From the NCBI GenBank assembly GCA_025351545.1, contig JANXVQ010000004.1, positions 1 through 5,567 of the forward strand: a stretch of 5,567 nt of DNA. Direction: 5' to 3'. Positions 1 to 5,139 of the stretch are shown piece after piece; the stretch's first letter is position 1, and each line of letters begins with the position of its first letter. The stretch comes from Spirosoma sp. (lineage in GTDB: Bacteria > Bacteroidota > Bacteroidia > Cytophagales > Spirosomataceae). The translations under genes were made by a program, and so were the position numbers. The notes below the pieces were generated by a model, which searched no databases, was not told the DNA's origin, and saw only the letters and a program-made list of their open reading frames with translations.

Positions 1-540
1 AGCTTTCGTCATGTCTTCAGTTACCTGCTGATTTTTCTGAGCCACAGCTAACTGGCCCCGTGCGGCAACTGCCTCCTGCTCCAGGTCGGCCAGATCGCCC
101 GATCGAATTACAGCCAATATTTGCCCTTTCTTTACATAATCTCCCAAATCTGCTTTGATGGTTTCAATATGGCCACCCACCAGCGGAAACACCTTTACAA
201 CCTGATCCTGGTTGAACGTAATTTTGCCAGTCAGGTTAAGTTCATTTCGTGCATTCTCCAATCTGGCTGTATCGAAGGTGGCGGTGGCGAGCAGATTGTT
301 TTCGCGATGTGTGCCGGGTGATGCTTCATCGGTTTTAGCTGCATTGCCACTACCACAACTACTTAAACCAGATAATAACAATAGCCCGACCATGACTATT
401 AGACAGTGATTAACTAAGTTGCCGGTTGTATTTCTGGTCGTGTGCCATAATCCGGATGAATAATTCTGTGGATAAATTATGTTAAGCTGCAAGCAGTCGC
501 GGAGTTGATTATGCGCGAAAAAAAGTGAGTATTTTCTCAT
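1..540 (-). CDS. RND efflux periplasmic adaptor lipoprotein (HlyD/CzcB-CusB type), N-terminal part, cut by left edge
   Basis: Periplasmic adaptor (membrane fusion) subunit that would link an inner-membrane RND pump to an outer-membrane channel. I translated the minus strand by hand: 180 residues are visible and the gene continues beyond base 1. Numbered from the ATG at 540, a hydrophobic stretch at 50-61 ends in a lipobox, L-S-S-C, with C62 the predicted lipidated cysteine. A beta-rich segment with T-G-K-I-T-F follows at 104-109. The half-lipoyl domain spans about 115-146, with V-F-P-L-V-G-G-H and L-G-D-Y-V-K-K-G-Q. From about 149 an Ala/Gln/Glu-rich helix begins the coiled-coil hairpin. The start is uncertain. 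ATG 540 has an A-rich leader and a promoter-like element just upstream, but puts about 49 residues before the signal core. ATG 393 starts right at the hydrophobic core but has no basic n-region. The metal-efflux subtype and the cognate pump cannot be seen. Confidence 0.88.
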   Translation of the reverse strand, partial: MRKYSLFFAHNQLRDCLQLNIIYPQNYSSGLWHTTRNTTGNLVNHCLIVMVGLLLLSGLSSCGSGNAAKTDEASPGTHRENNLLATATFDTARLENARNELNLTGKITFNQDQVVKVFPLVGGHIETIKADLGDYVKKGQILAVIRSGDLADLEQEAVAARGQLAVAQKNQQVTEDMTKA

Positions 541-551
541 GGTTATATTTT

Positions 552-566
552 CCGCTACAAAGGTCC
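552..566 (-). promoter_or_regulatory. Possible promoter -7 element for the efflux adaptor gene
   Basis: Read on the minus strand, GACCTTTG (565 to 558) matches the Bacteroidota -7 consensus TAnnTTTG except for the first base. It would place a transcript start about 10-15 bases before the ATG at 540. I find no TTG-type -33 element at the usual 17-21 base distance, so this remains weak. Confidence 0.3.
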
Positions 567-628
567 ACATTGTTGATTAAAGGCTTCTTAAACAAGCATT
601 AAAAGATCATTAAACCCGTAAACAGACA

Positions 629-657
629 TAGCCCCCACCGAAGGTCGATGGGGGCTA
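629..657 (-). terminator. Hairpin terminator downstream of the YtxH gene pair
   Basis: TAGCCCCCA (629-637) pairs perfectly with TGGGGGCTA (649-657). Inside, after one mismatch, CGA (639-641) pairs with TCG (645-647) around a triloop. It lies 36 bases past the stop of the second YtxH gene and before the efflux adaptor promoter region, so it most likely ends the YtxH transcript. The minus-strand side lacks a clean T tract (the plus side has CTACTTTT), so termination may be only partly intrinsic. Confidence 0.65.
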
Positions 658-693
658 CTTTTCAATAATATTTGGTAAACCAAGTATTAATAC

Positions 694-1062
694 TTAATTA
701 AATTTAATGGATGATTGGGCATCTTCAATACCGGATTGAGCATCGTCAGCTAACTCATCAACCTTGTTGTTATACTGGTCTTTAACTTTGTCTTTATTCA
801 ACGCCGTCTGCGCTTGATCTTTGTATTGGTTGAACTGATCTTTTGCTTTGTCGGTATATTGATTTACCTGGCTTTTTGCCTGCTCAAGACCTTCTTTCAC
901 CTGAGATACCCCCTTCTCCCACTGATCTTTCAGGTCACCGGTGTGTTTACTAGCCTCTTCGGTTAGTTTGTCGCGTGTTTCCTTGCCGCTACGGGGAGCC
1001 GTCAGAATTCCAATAACAACGCCTGTAATAATACCGGTCAGAAAATCTCGTGTGCTTCTCAT
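694..1062 (-). CDS. YtxH domain-containing protein with 11-residue repeat tail
   Basis: Small protein of 122 residues in the YtxH family, which is tied to general stress responses in many bacteria; its molecular function is unknown. One membrane-anchor segment lies at about 7-22, followed by the family signature T-A-P-R-S-G-K-E-T-R (21-30). The rest is a highly charged, probably helical tail. Residues 54-86 are three consecutive 11-residue units (QVKEGLEQAKS, QVNQYTDKAKD, QFNQYKDQAQT), a period typical of amphipathic LEA-like or apolipoprotein-like helices. I chose the ATG at 1062 because the YtxH homology begins there and the leader is A-rich. The reading frame stays open to an ATG at 1173, but that start would overlap the upstream YtxH gene by 65 bases and add a non-homologous stretch. 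It lies 46 bases after the first YtxH gene, so the two are probably cotranscribed. Confidence 0.88.
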   Translation of the reverse strand: MRSTRDFLTGIITGVVIGILTAPRSGKETRDKLTEEASKHTGDLKDQWEKGVSQVKEGLEQAKSQVNQYTDKAKDQFNQYKDQAQTALNKDKVKDQYNNKVDELADDAQSGIEDAQSSIKFN

Positions 1063-1108
1063 TTGTCTATTTATTTTAGGTGAGTTTATAGTTTGAGTAG
1101 TGGGTAAC

Positions 1109-1360
1109 CTATTGCTTTGCTCTTTTCTTGGCTTGGCTAACCAGCTCCTGAGTTTTTCCAGAGGCCGAATCAATATAGTCGTTGTACTGACTCTTTATGT
1201 TCTCCAGACCCGATTGAAGTTGGTCCTGAAGATCTTTGAAAAACGAATCCGACTCAGACGAAATGCGTTTACGAGTCTTGTTTCCGCTCTCGGGAGCAAG
1301 TAAAATGCCAACAACAGCGCCAACCGCTAGACCTACTAATATTCCTGGCAATGCTTTCAT
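1109..1360 (-). CDS. YtxH domain-containing protein
   Basis: An 83-residue YtxH-family protein and tandem paralogue of its downstream neighbour. A glycine-rich hydrophobic segment at about 4-21 is the single membrane anchor. It is followed by the family signature L-A-P-E-S-G-N-K-T-R (21-30), then a charged helical tail ending in K-K-R-A-K-Q. The tail is shorter than that of the neighbour and lacks the clear 11-residue repeats. The ATG at 1360 is the only sensible start: homology begins at the first residues and the leader is A/T-rich with TTAGAAATT just before the ATG. It probably heads a two-gene operon ended by the hairpin at 629-657. YtxH proteins are associated with stress; the specific role here is not known. 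Confidence 0.87.
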   Translation of the reverse strand: MKALPGILVGLAVGAVVGILLAPESGNKTRKRISSESDSFFKDLQDQLQSGLENIKSQYNDYIDSASGKTQELVSQAKKRAKQ

Positions 1361-1646
1361 AATTTCTAAAGCTTTTGTGAATGATTTACACTATTACTGA
1401 TGCCAACCGCATAGAAAATTTTGTACCAATATTGATAATTGTGCGATAACTAATTGTTAATAAGCTATTTATACGATTATGGCGCAGGTAGCCTGTAAGA
1501 AACAAGTGAGGATTTTTTTCTACAAGGGCGTCCACGTTTTACGCAGGCATACCCCGTTACTGGGGATTTTAACGTTTTGCTAACCTGTTTGGCCTGCAAG
1601 TATAAATGTTTCTATAGAAACTGATTCCTTTTCTTGATATATAATT
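1361..1646. other. Gene-free region upstream of the YtxH pair, with palindromes
   Basis: No open frame here looks like a gene. The stretch holds a perfect 14-bp palindrome GTTTCTATAGAAAC (1608-1621), a TTCTACA heptamer (1518-1524) that also occurs in the array at 2170-2207, and a short hairpin CCCC-GTTACT-GGGG (1552-1565). A GTGGAC-n-TTGTAG sequence on the minus strand (about 1518-1539) resembles the one before the efflux adaptor gene. It is the likely regulatory region for the YtxH transcript, but I cannot assign a convincing -33/-7 promoter. Confidence 0.5.
1608..1621. repeat. Perfect 14-bp palindrome, possible operator
   Basis: GTTTCTATAGAAAC is its own reverse complement. Its core TTCTATAGAA is two abutting TTCTA/TAGAA half-sites, similar to the TGTAGAA heptamers at 2170-2207. 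It lies between the lmo0937-type gene terminator and the YtxH pair, about 250 bases before the YtxH start codon. An operator role is inferred from symmetry only. Confidence 0.35.
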
Positions 1647-1682
1647 AAAAAAAATCCCCGCGCTCAACTTGGCGCAGGGATT
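1647..1682 (-). terminator. Intrinsic terminator of the lmo0937-type gene
   Basis: Arms AATCCC-C-GCGC (1653-1663) and GGCGC-A-GGGATT (1671-1682) form a 10-bp GC-rich stem with one C-A mismatch and a loop of about 8 bases. Read on the minus strand the stem is followed directly by a T8 run (1654 to 1647). This is a textbook intrinsic terminator for leftward transcription and lies about 120 bases past the stop of the small membrane protein gene. Confidence 0.85.
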
Positions 1683-1801
1683 CCGTACCCACCGTAACTT
1701 GTACTTAACCTAAAATGATCCTTCCTAAACGAGTAGGAATATTTTTGTTTGGGCGCTTAACACCGTTGCTTCAAATAATATTTATGACAATACCTTTTTT
1801 C

Positions 1802-1969
1802 TCACACTCCTCGACCTTGTATCAGACGTAATATAATTGCAACGACTGCAATTACCAGCAGGATATGGATTAAGCCACTACTGGCAATACCCGTTCCCAA
1901 AACGCCTAAAAATCCTAAAAGCCAAATGATAATAAGCACTACGGCTATTGTGTACAAAAGGTTTCCCAT
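1802..1969 (-). CDS. lmo0937 family (DUF5670) small membrane protein
   Basis: A 55-residue, very hydrophobic protein that I found by translating the minus strand. It begins M-G-N-L-L-Y-T-I-A-V-V-L and ends L-I-Q-G-R-G-V. Two membrane helices are evident, at about 5-25 and 33-50, separated by the turn G-T-G-I-A-S-S-G. The start M-G-N-L-L-Y, the I-I-W-L-L-G-F motif (14-20) and the C-terminal L-R-L-I-Q-G-R match the lmo0937/DUF5670 family as I know it; those proteins are about 50 residues long and have no established function. It stands alone on its transcript, between the divergent regulatory region and its own terminator at 1647-1682. In Bacteroidota such genes commonly lie near YtxH and other small stress genes, as here. 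Confidence 0.85.
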   Translation of the reverse strand: MGNLLYTIAVVLIIIWLLGFLGVLGTGIASSGLIHILLVIAVVAIILRLIQGRGV

Positions 1970-1979
1970 GGTTTTTCGT

Positions 1980-2051
1980 GAGTAAATCAGAGTAAATTAT
2001 CTCGCAGTCAGGAAGGTTACTAGAAAAAGTTGTGCCAACTATAGAGTAAAT
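1980..2051 (+). repeat. Three direct copies of GAGTAAAT before the lmo0937-type gene
   Basis: Identical octamers begin at 1980, 1990 and 2044. The first two are exactly one helical turn apart; the third is 54 bases further on, close to five turns. All lie within 85 bases upstream of the start codon at 1969, where an activator or repressor could bind. No known regulator site is recognised. Confidence 0.5.
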
Positions 2052-2169
2052 GCACACACACATCATTATTTAGCTATAAAACAGGGCTATTTGCTTGTAA
2101 ATGAGACTATAGCAAATTCCTGAAGCTCATACGGAGCATAAACGATTAATTCTTGGCGAAATGAGTTGC

Positions 2170-2207
2170 TGTAGAATATTTTCTACATTTGTAGAATAAC
2201 TGTAGAA
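2170..2207. promoter_or_regulatory. Array of four TGTAGAA half-sites over a TACATTTG promoter box
   Basis: TGTAGAA occurs at 2170-2176, inverted at 2181-2187, and again at 2190-2196 and 2201-2207. Neighbouring units form two overlapping palindromes with 4-base and 2-base spacers. Starts are spaced about 10-11 bases apart, so the units face the same side of the helix. TACATTTG (2184-2191) inside the array matches the Bacteroidota -7 consensus TAnnTTTG exactly on the plus strand; the nearest TTG upstream (2166-2168) is only 15 bases away, a little short for a -33 element. The likely reading is an operator overlapping the promoter of the response regulator genes. Confidence 0.55.
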
Positions 2208-2431
2208 AAATAGCACACTACACGGAGGATTTGTTCATTGCCTATCGGTGTAGATAGTTAACAAACTAAAATACATAAAATCGCAAACAGTTAAGTTATT
2301 GGGTATTAGTCTATGTAAACAATTTTTTTTATGGCCGTAAAGGAATTTCCGGCATCATATTTTATATAGATAGTTTGTTGACAGAGAATACAAACAAACT
2401 GATCGTGGTAAGAACAATAGCAGGAGCCAAT

Positions 2432-2833
2432 GTGGGACAGCAATTCACCCCCCCCGTGATAAATACAACATCTCTTGCTAAACGAGTGTTGATCGTTGAT
2501 GATGAGGCAGATATTTGTTTGCTATTATCAGGTCTGCTACGTCGATTAGGCTATCAGCCAACTTGTGCTCACTTTATTGAGGATGGGCGGCAATGGCTCA
2601 ATTCACAACAATTCGATGCCATTTTTCTGGACTTGAACTTACCGGATGGGCTGGGTTTTGATTTGCTGCCTTTTATCAAAGAAAATCAGCAGGAAGCCAA
2701 GATAATCATGATCAGTGCTTTTGATGGACAAGCCGAGCGTCGGCGAGCCACCGAGCAGGGAGCAGACTATTTTATTGGAAAACCATTCACCCGGCGCTCG
2801 GTAGAAACAGCCTTGCAAAGCACTCAGGTTTGA
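2432..2833 (+). CDS. Stand-alone response regulator receiver protein
   Basis: Single-domain response regulator with no output domain, 133 residues from the GTG at 2432. The receiver fold fills residues 17-130. The acidic pocket is D23-D24 in V-L-I-V-D-D-E, the phospho-acceptor is D67 in F-L-D-L-N-L-P-D-G, the switch serine is S95 in I-S-A, and the conserved lysine is K117 in G-K-P-F. All catalytic positions are present, so it should accept phosphate. The start is uncertain. GTG 2432 has AGGAG five bases upstream. A TTG at 2375 in the same frame would give 152 residues. The only nearby ATG (2430) is out of frame and meets a stop at 2457, just past a C8 tract. No histidine kinase lies in the window. 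It could relay phosphate or act by protein contact, possibly together with the NtrC-type regulator 91 bases downstream. Confidence 0.88.
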   Translation: MGQQFTPPVINTTSLAKRVLIVDDEADICLLLSGLLRRLGYQPTCAHFIEDGRQWLNSQQFDAIFLDLNLPDGLGFDLLPFIKENQQEAKIIMISAFDGQAERRRATEQGADYFIGKPFTRRSVETALQSTQV

Positions 2834-2842
2834 GTAACTTTG
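2813..2842 (+). promoter_or_regulatory. Candidate promoter for the NtrC-type regulator, overlapping the end of the receiver gene
   Basis: TTG (2813-2815) is followed, after 19 bases, by TAACTTTG (2835-2842), an exact match to the Bacteroidota -7 consensus TAnnTTTG at accepted spacing. The -33 part lies in the last codons of the receiver gene and the -7 part immediately after its stop. This would give the downstream activator its own transcript with a leader of about 75 bases. Confidence 0.55.
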
Positions 2843-2924
2843 TTCATACTGCAACGAAGGCTACTCGTAACTGCACTTTGTGTCAGGCCGGATGTGGTCT
2901 ATTTGAACAAGCTGTTTCCTCTTC

Positions 2925-4400
2925 ATGGAAAAAATTCTGATTATTGACGATAACAACGATATATGCTTGCTTCTGGAAAGATTTCTGACTAAGCAGGGAT
3001 ATAAAACGGCATCGGTACAGCGGGGCGATGATGGTATTGCCTTGTTACGAAAAGAGTCATTCGAATTAGTTATCTGCGATTTTAAGCTTCCTGATATTGA
3101 TGGGTTGGAAATGCTTCGCCGGATCAAGGTCATGCATCCTAACACAGCCGTTATTATCATTACAGGCTACTCTGATGTTCGCATAGCAGTGCAGACCGTT
3201 AAACACGGTGCCTATGATTATGTGACTAAGCCGCTATATCCCGACGAGATTCTATATACCATTAAGGGAGCCTTGGAACGACGTAGCCAATTGCTGAGTC
3301 AACCCAAAAGTTCTATACAATCAAATTCAGCCCCAAGTCCTAAAACAAGCATAGCCAAAGTGGTTTCTGCCAAGGTATCGCTGGCACCCGATGGCAAACG
3401 GTTTATATTTGGTAAAAGCCGGGCAGCCGAACAACTTCAGAAGCATATTGACTTGATTGCGCCTACCGATATGTCGGTTATTATTACCGGCGAAACGGGC
3501 ACTGGCAAAGAATTCGTAGCTAATGCTATTCATCTGAAAAGTAAACGTGCCGACAAACCCTTTGTGGCTATCGACTGTGGTGCTTTAGGTAAAGAACTGG
3601 CTGGTAGTGAATTGTTTGGCCATGTGAAAGGGTCATTTACCGGTGCTATGTCTGACAAGACCGGTAGTTTTGAGTTTGCTAATGGTGGGACAATTTTTTT
3701 GGATGAAATCGGGAATTTGTCCTACGACAACCAGATTAAACTTCTGCGGGTATTGCAGGAGCGTAAAATCCGGCGCATAGGCAGTAATCAGGATATTCCG
3801 GTCGATGTACGAATTATTGTTGCCACTAATGAAGACCTTCGCGAAGCGGTTCGACAAGGTAAGTTCCGGGAAGACATTTACCATCGTATTGCTGAATTTG
3901 AAATGCATTTATCGCCCCTGCGGGAGCGTAAAGCTGATATTATGATTTTTGCTGACCATTTTCTGGAATCGGCAAACATACAGCTGGAGAAAGAAATTTT
4001 GGGCTTTGATGAAGAAGCAAAAGAAAAATTAAAGGACTATTACTGGCACGGTAATCTGCGTGAATTGCAAAACGTAGTAAAGCGAAGTGTACTGCTTACT
4101 CAGGGAGATTATATTGAAGCGGATGTATTGCCGAATGAAATTATCTCGCCCCAATACTTAACCGCAGAAGATACGGGAGCGGCTAACCTTCAAATTAGTT
4201 ATGATCCTGCCCGACCGGGTGTGCCGGTATTCAGCCAGTCGGCGGCTAACCTCAAGTCGGTTTCTGAAAATGCTGAACGGGTGGCTATTCTGAAAGTATT
4301 AGAAAAAACAGGATATAATAAAACTAAAGCAGCCGAAGTACTAAACATAGACCGCAAAACGCTTTACAATAAATTGAAAGCGTATGATATTCATTTGTAG
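2925..4400 (+). CDS. NtrC-family sigma-54-dependent response regulator
   Basis: A 491-residue activator with receiver, AAA+ and Fis-type DNA-binding domains, the usual architecture of the NtrC/AtoC/ZraR group. It would open sigma-54 (RpoN) promoters by ATP hydrolysis once phosphorylated. Receiver, about 2-118: D8-D9 pocket, phospho-acceptor D52, T80, K102. A Ser/Pro/Lys-rich linker spans about 121-155. AAA+, about 160-400: Walker A G-E-T-G-T-G-K (189-195), sigma-54 contact loop G-S-F-T-G-A (236-241, canonical G-A-F-T-G-A), Walker B F-L-D-E (258-261), arginine-finger region F-R-E-D-I-Y-H-R (314-321) and sensor II G-N-L-R-E-L (376-381). A Fis-type helix-turn-helix occupies about 450-488, with N-K-T-K-A-A-E-V-L-N-I-D-R-K-T-L-Y. 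The ATG at 2925 sits directly before the receiver strand. No kinase is adjacent. Close relatives are often named atoC or zraR, but the input signal cannot be read from the sequence. Confidence 0.95.
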   Translation: MEKILIIDDNNDICLLLERFLTKQGYKTASVQRGDDGIALLRKESFELVICDFKLPDIDGLEMLRRIKVMHPNTAVIIITGYSDVRIAVQTVKHGAYDYVTKPLYPDEILYTIKGALERRSQLLSQPKSSIQSNSAPSPKTSIAKVVSAKVSLAPDGKRFIFGKSRAAEQLQKHIDLIAPTDMSVIITGETGTGKEFVANAIHLKSKRADKPFVAIDCGALGKELAGSELFGHVKGSFTGAMSDKTGSFEFANGGTIFLDEIGNLSYDNQIKLLRVLQERKIRRIGSNQDIPVDVRIIVATNEDLREAVRQGKFREDIYHRIAEFEMHLSPLRERKADIMIFADHFLESANIQLEKEILGFDEEAKEKLKDYYWHGNLRELQNVVKRSVLLTQGDYIEADVLPNEIISPQYLTAEDTGAANLQISYDPARPGVPVFSQSAANLKSVSENAERVAILKVLEKTGYNKTKAAEVLNIDRKTLYNKLKAYDIHL

Positions 4401-4408
4401 TATTTTCA

Positions 4409-4469
4409 ATTTGTTCATACAAGAAAAGGGAAGGGTTTCAAACCCTTCCCTTTTCTTGTATGAACAAAT
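4409..4469. terminator. Bidirectional terminator: perfect palindrome with 30-bp arms
   Basis: Arms 4409-4438 and 4440-4469 are exact reverse complements around a single central C. The GC-rich inner stem, GGGAAGGG with CCCTTCCC, is followed by TTTTCTTGT on either strand, so the structure can end transcription of both convergent genes. It lies 8 bases after the NtrC-type stop and 7 bases before the stop of the barrel gene. The perfect pairing extends far beyond what termination needs. Confidence 0.92.
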
Positions 4470-4476
4470 ACACTGA

Positions 4477-5121
4477 TTAGTTTAGGCTGAAGCCAATTGA
4501 TAGTAAACCAACTCCATTTTTAGCGTTGCCCAATATCGTTTTGGCCGCGCCACTGGTAGCAATCTGTTGCAGACCCTGCTCATAGCGCGCACCAACGAAA
4601 ACTTTTCCAAAGTAAATATTTAGACCACCTGCAATTCCGTAATCAACTTTATTGAAGTTGTCCCGGTTGATGGCACTGATGCCAGTGCCAAAATCTCCGT
4701 TAGAGTTTACATTTGAATTGAGCAGATACGAAACATATGGACCGGCCTGCAACTCAACAGCTTGTCCTAATTTAAATGTTGCTAAAACAGGTAATTCAAC
4801 GTAATTGAGTTTAAATGTGTTTTTACCATTAAACCCAAGCACTTTGTAGTCGGCAGATGCACCTTTGGTCATATAAAGTAACTCTGGCTGAATGGCAAAA
4901 AACTCACCAATAGGGGCCTGAGCAAATACCCCCACATGGAATCCGATACGCTCGTTTTTATTCGTGGCGCCCTGGCTATCATAATACAGTGAGCTGGCAT
5001 TCAAACCGCCTTTCAAGCCAATCCGTGTACGTCCCTGCGCTAAAGCATCAGACGAGTTGAGAAGTATAGCGCCCGTTAGCAGGGCGGCTGCTGTAAATAA
5101 GGTATTTACTGACTTTTTCAT
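4477..5121 (-). CDS. Outer-membrane beta-barrel protein (PorT/OMP_b-brl-like porin family protein)
   Basis: A 214-residue exported protein. Residues 1-28 are a standard signal peptide: M-K-K-S basic start, hydrophobic core at about 8-21, and A-L-A before Q29 as the cleavage site. The mature part begins with I-G-L-K-G-G-L-N (34-41), typical of the Bacteroidota outer-membrane barrel domain (PorT/OMP_b-brl_2). It continues with alternating beta strands such as F-A-I-Q-P-E-L-L-Y, L-N-Y-V-E-L-P-V-L-A and V-E-L-Q-A-G-P-Y-V-S-Y-L-L, and ends in the strand G-L-L-S-I-G-F-S-L-N. The length suits an 8- to 10-strand barrel. Its substrate or function is unknown; such proteins are often annotated simply as porin family protein. 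It is transcribed toward the NtrC-type regulator and shares its terminator. A TTGGCACG sequence about 65 bases before the start resembles the -24 part of a sigma-54 promoter. Confidence 0.92.
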   Translation of the reverse strand: MKKSVNTLFTAAALLTGAILLNSSDALAQGRTRIGLKGGLNASSLYYDSQGATNKNERIGFHVGVFAQAPIGEFFAIQPELLYMTKGASADYKVLGFNGKNTFKLNYVELPVLATFKLGQAVELQAGPYVSYLLNSNVNSNGDFGTGISAINRDNFNKVDYGIAGGLNIYFGKVFVGARYEQGLQQIATSGAAKTILGNAKNGVGLLSIGFSLN

Positions 5122-5139
5122 AACTGTTAGTGAATTAGC

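Larger units (their letters stand above)
1970..2431. promoter_or_regulatory. Divergent regulatory region between the small membrane protein and the response regulators
   Basis: No gene is supported here. It carries, in order, three copies of GAGTAAAT (1980, 1990, 2044), a minus-strand TTGGCAC sequence (2038 to 2032), a plus-strand TTGGC/TTGC pair (2153-2169), four TGTAGAA heptamers (2170-2207) containing a TACATTTG box, and a T8 run (2323-2330). The length and the number of symmetrical elements fit a control region serving both directions. If transcription starts near the TACATTTG box, the first regulator has an untranslated leader of about 230 bases. Confidence 0.5.

Noticed and set aside
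121..409. Two plus-strand frames opposite the efflux adaptor gene
   Set aside because: The minus-strand frame encodes a recognisable lipobox and lipoyl-like domain; the plus-strand frames are antisense shadows without family features.
1479..1583. A 34-codon plus-strand frame starting with ATG in the spacer before the YtxH genes
   Set aside because: It has no recognisable domain or signal and no clear start context, and it overlaps the palindromic and promoter-like sequence; a chance frame is more likely.
1722..1739. TTCCTA/TAGGAA hairpin followed by a T-rich stretch on the plus strand
   Set aside because: The stem is only six AT-rich pairs and no plus-strand gene precedes it; the real terminator for the minus gene is at 1647-1682.
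2050..2061. Short CA dinucleotide run
   Set aside because: Only about five units; too short to treat as a microsatellite of interest.
1878..2066. A 62-residue minus-strand frame overlapping the lmo0937-type gene in another phase
   Set aside because: The overlapping 55-residue frame matches a known small membrane family, while this one has no features.
2331..2369. A 12-codon ATG frame between the TGTAGAA array and the receiver gene, as a possible leader peptide
   Set aside because: It is too short, shows no attenuator-like codon run, and no alternative hairpins were found after it.
2251..2382. TAGATAGTT direct repeat (2251, 2367) with a near inverted pair GTTAACAAAC / GTTTGTTGAC
   Set aside because: The match is short and imperfect in AT-rich sequence, with no symmetry relation to a start or promoter.
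2838..2850. TTTGTTCATAC found after both response regulator stops (2840-2849 region and 4410-4420)
   Set aside because: The first copy is explained by the TAACTTTG promoter box and the second by the palindromic terminator; an 11-base match in a window this size is not surprising.
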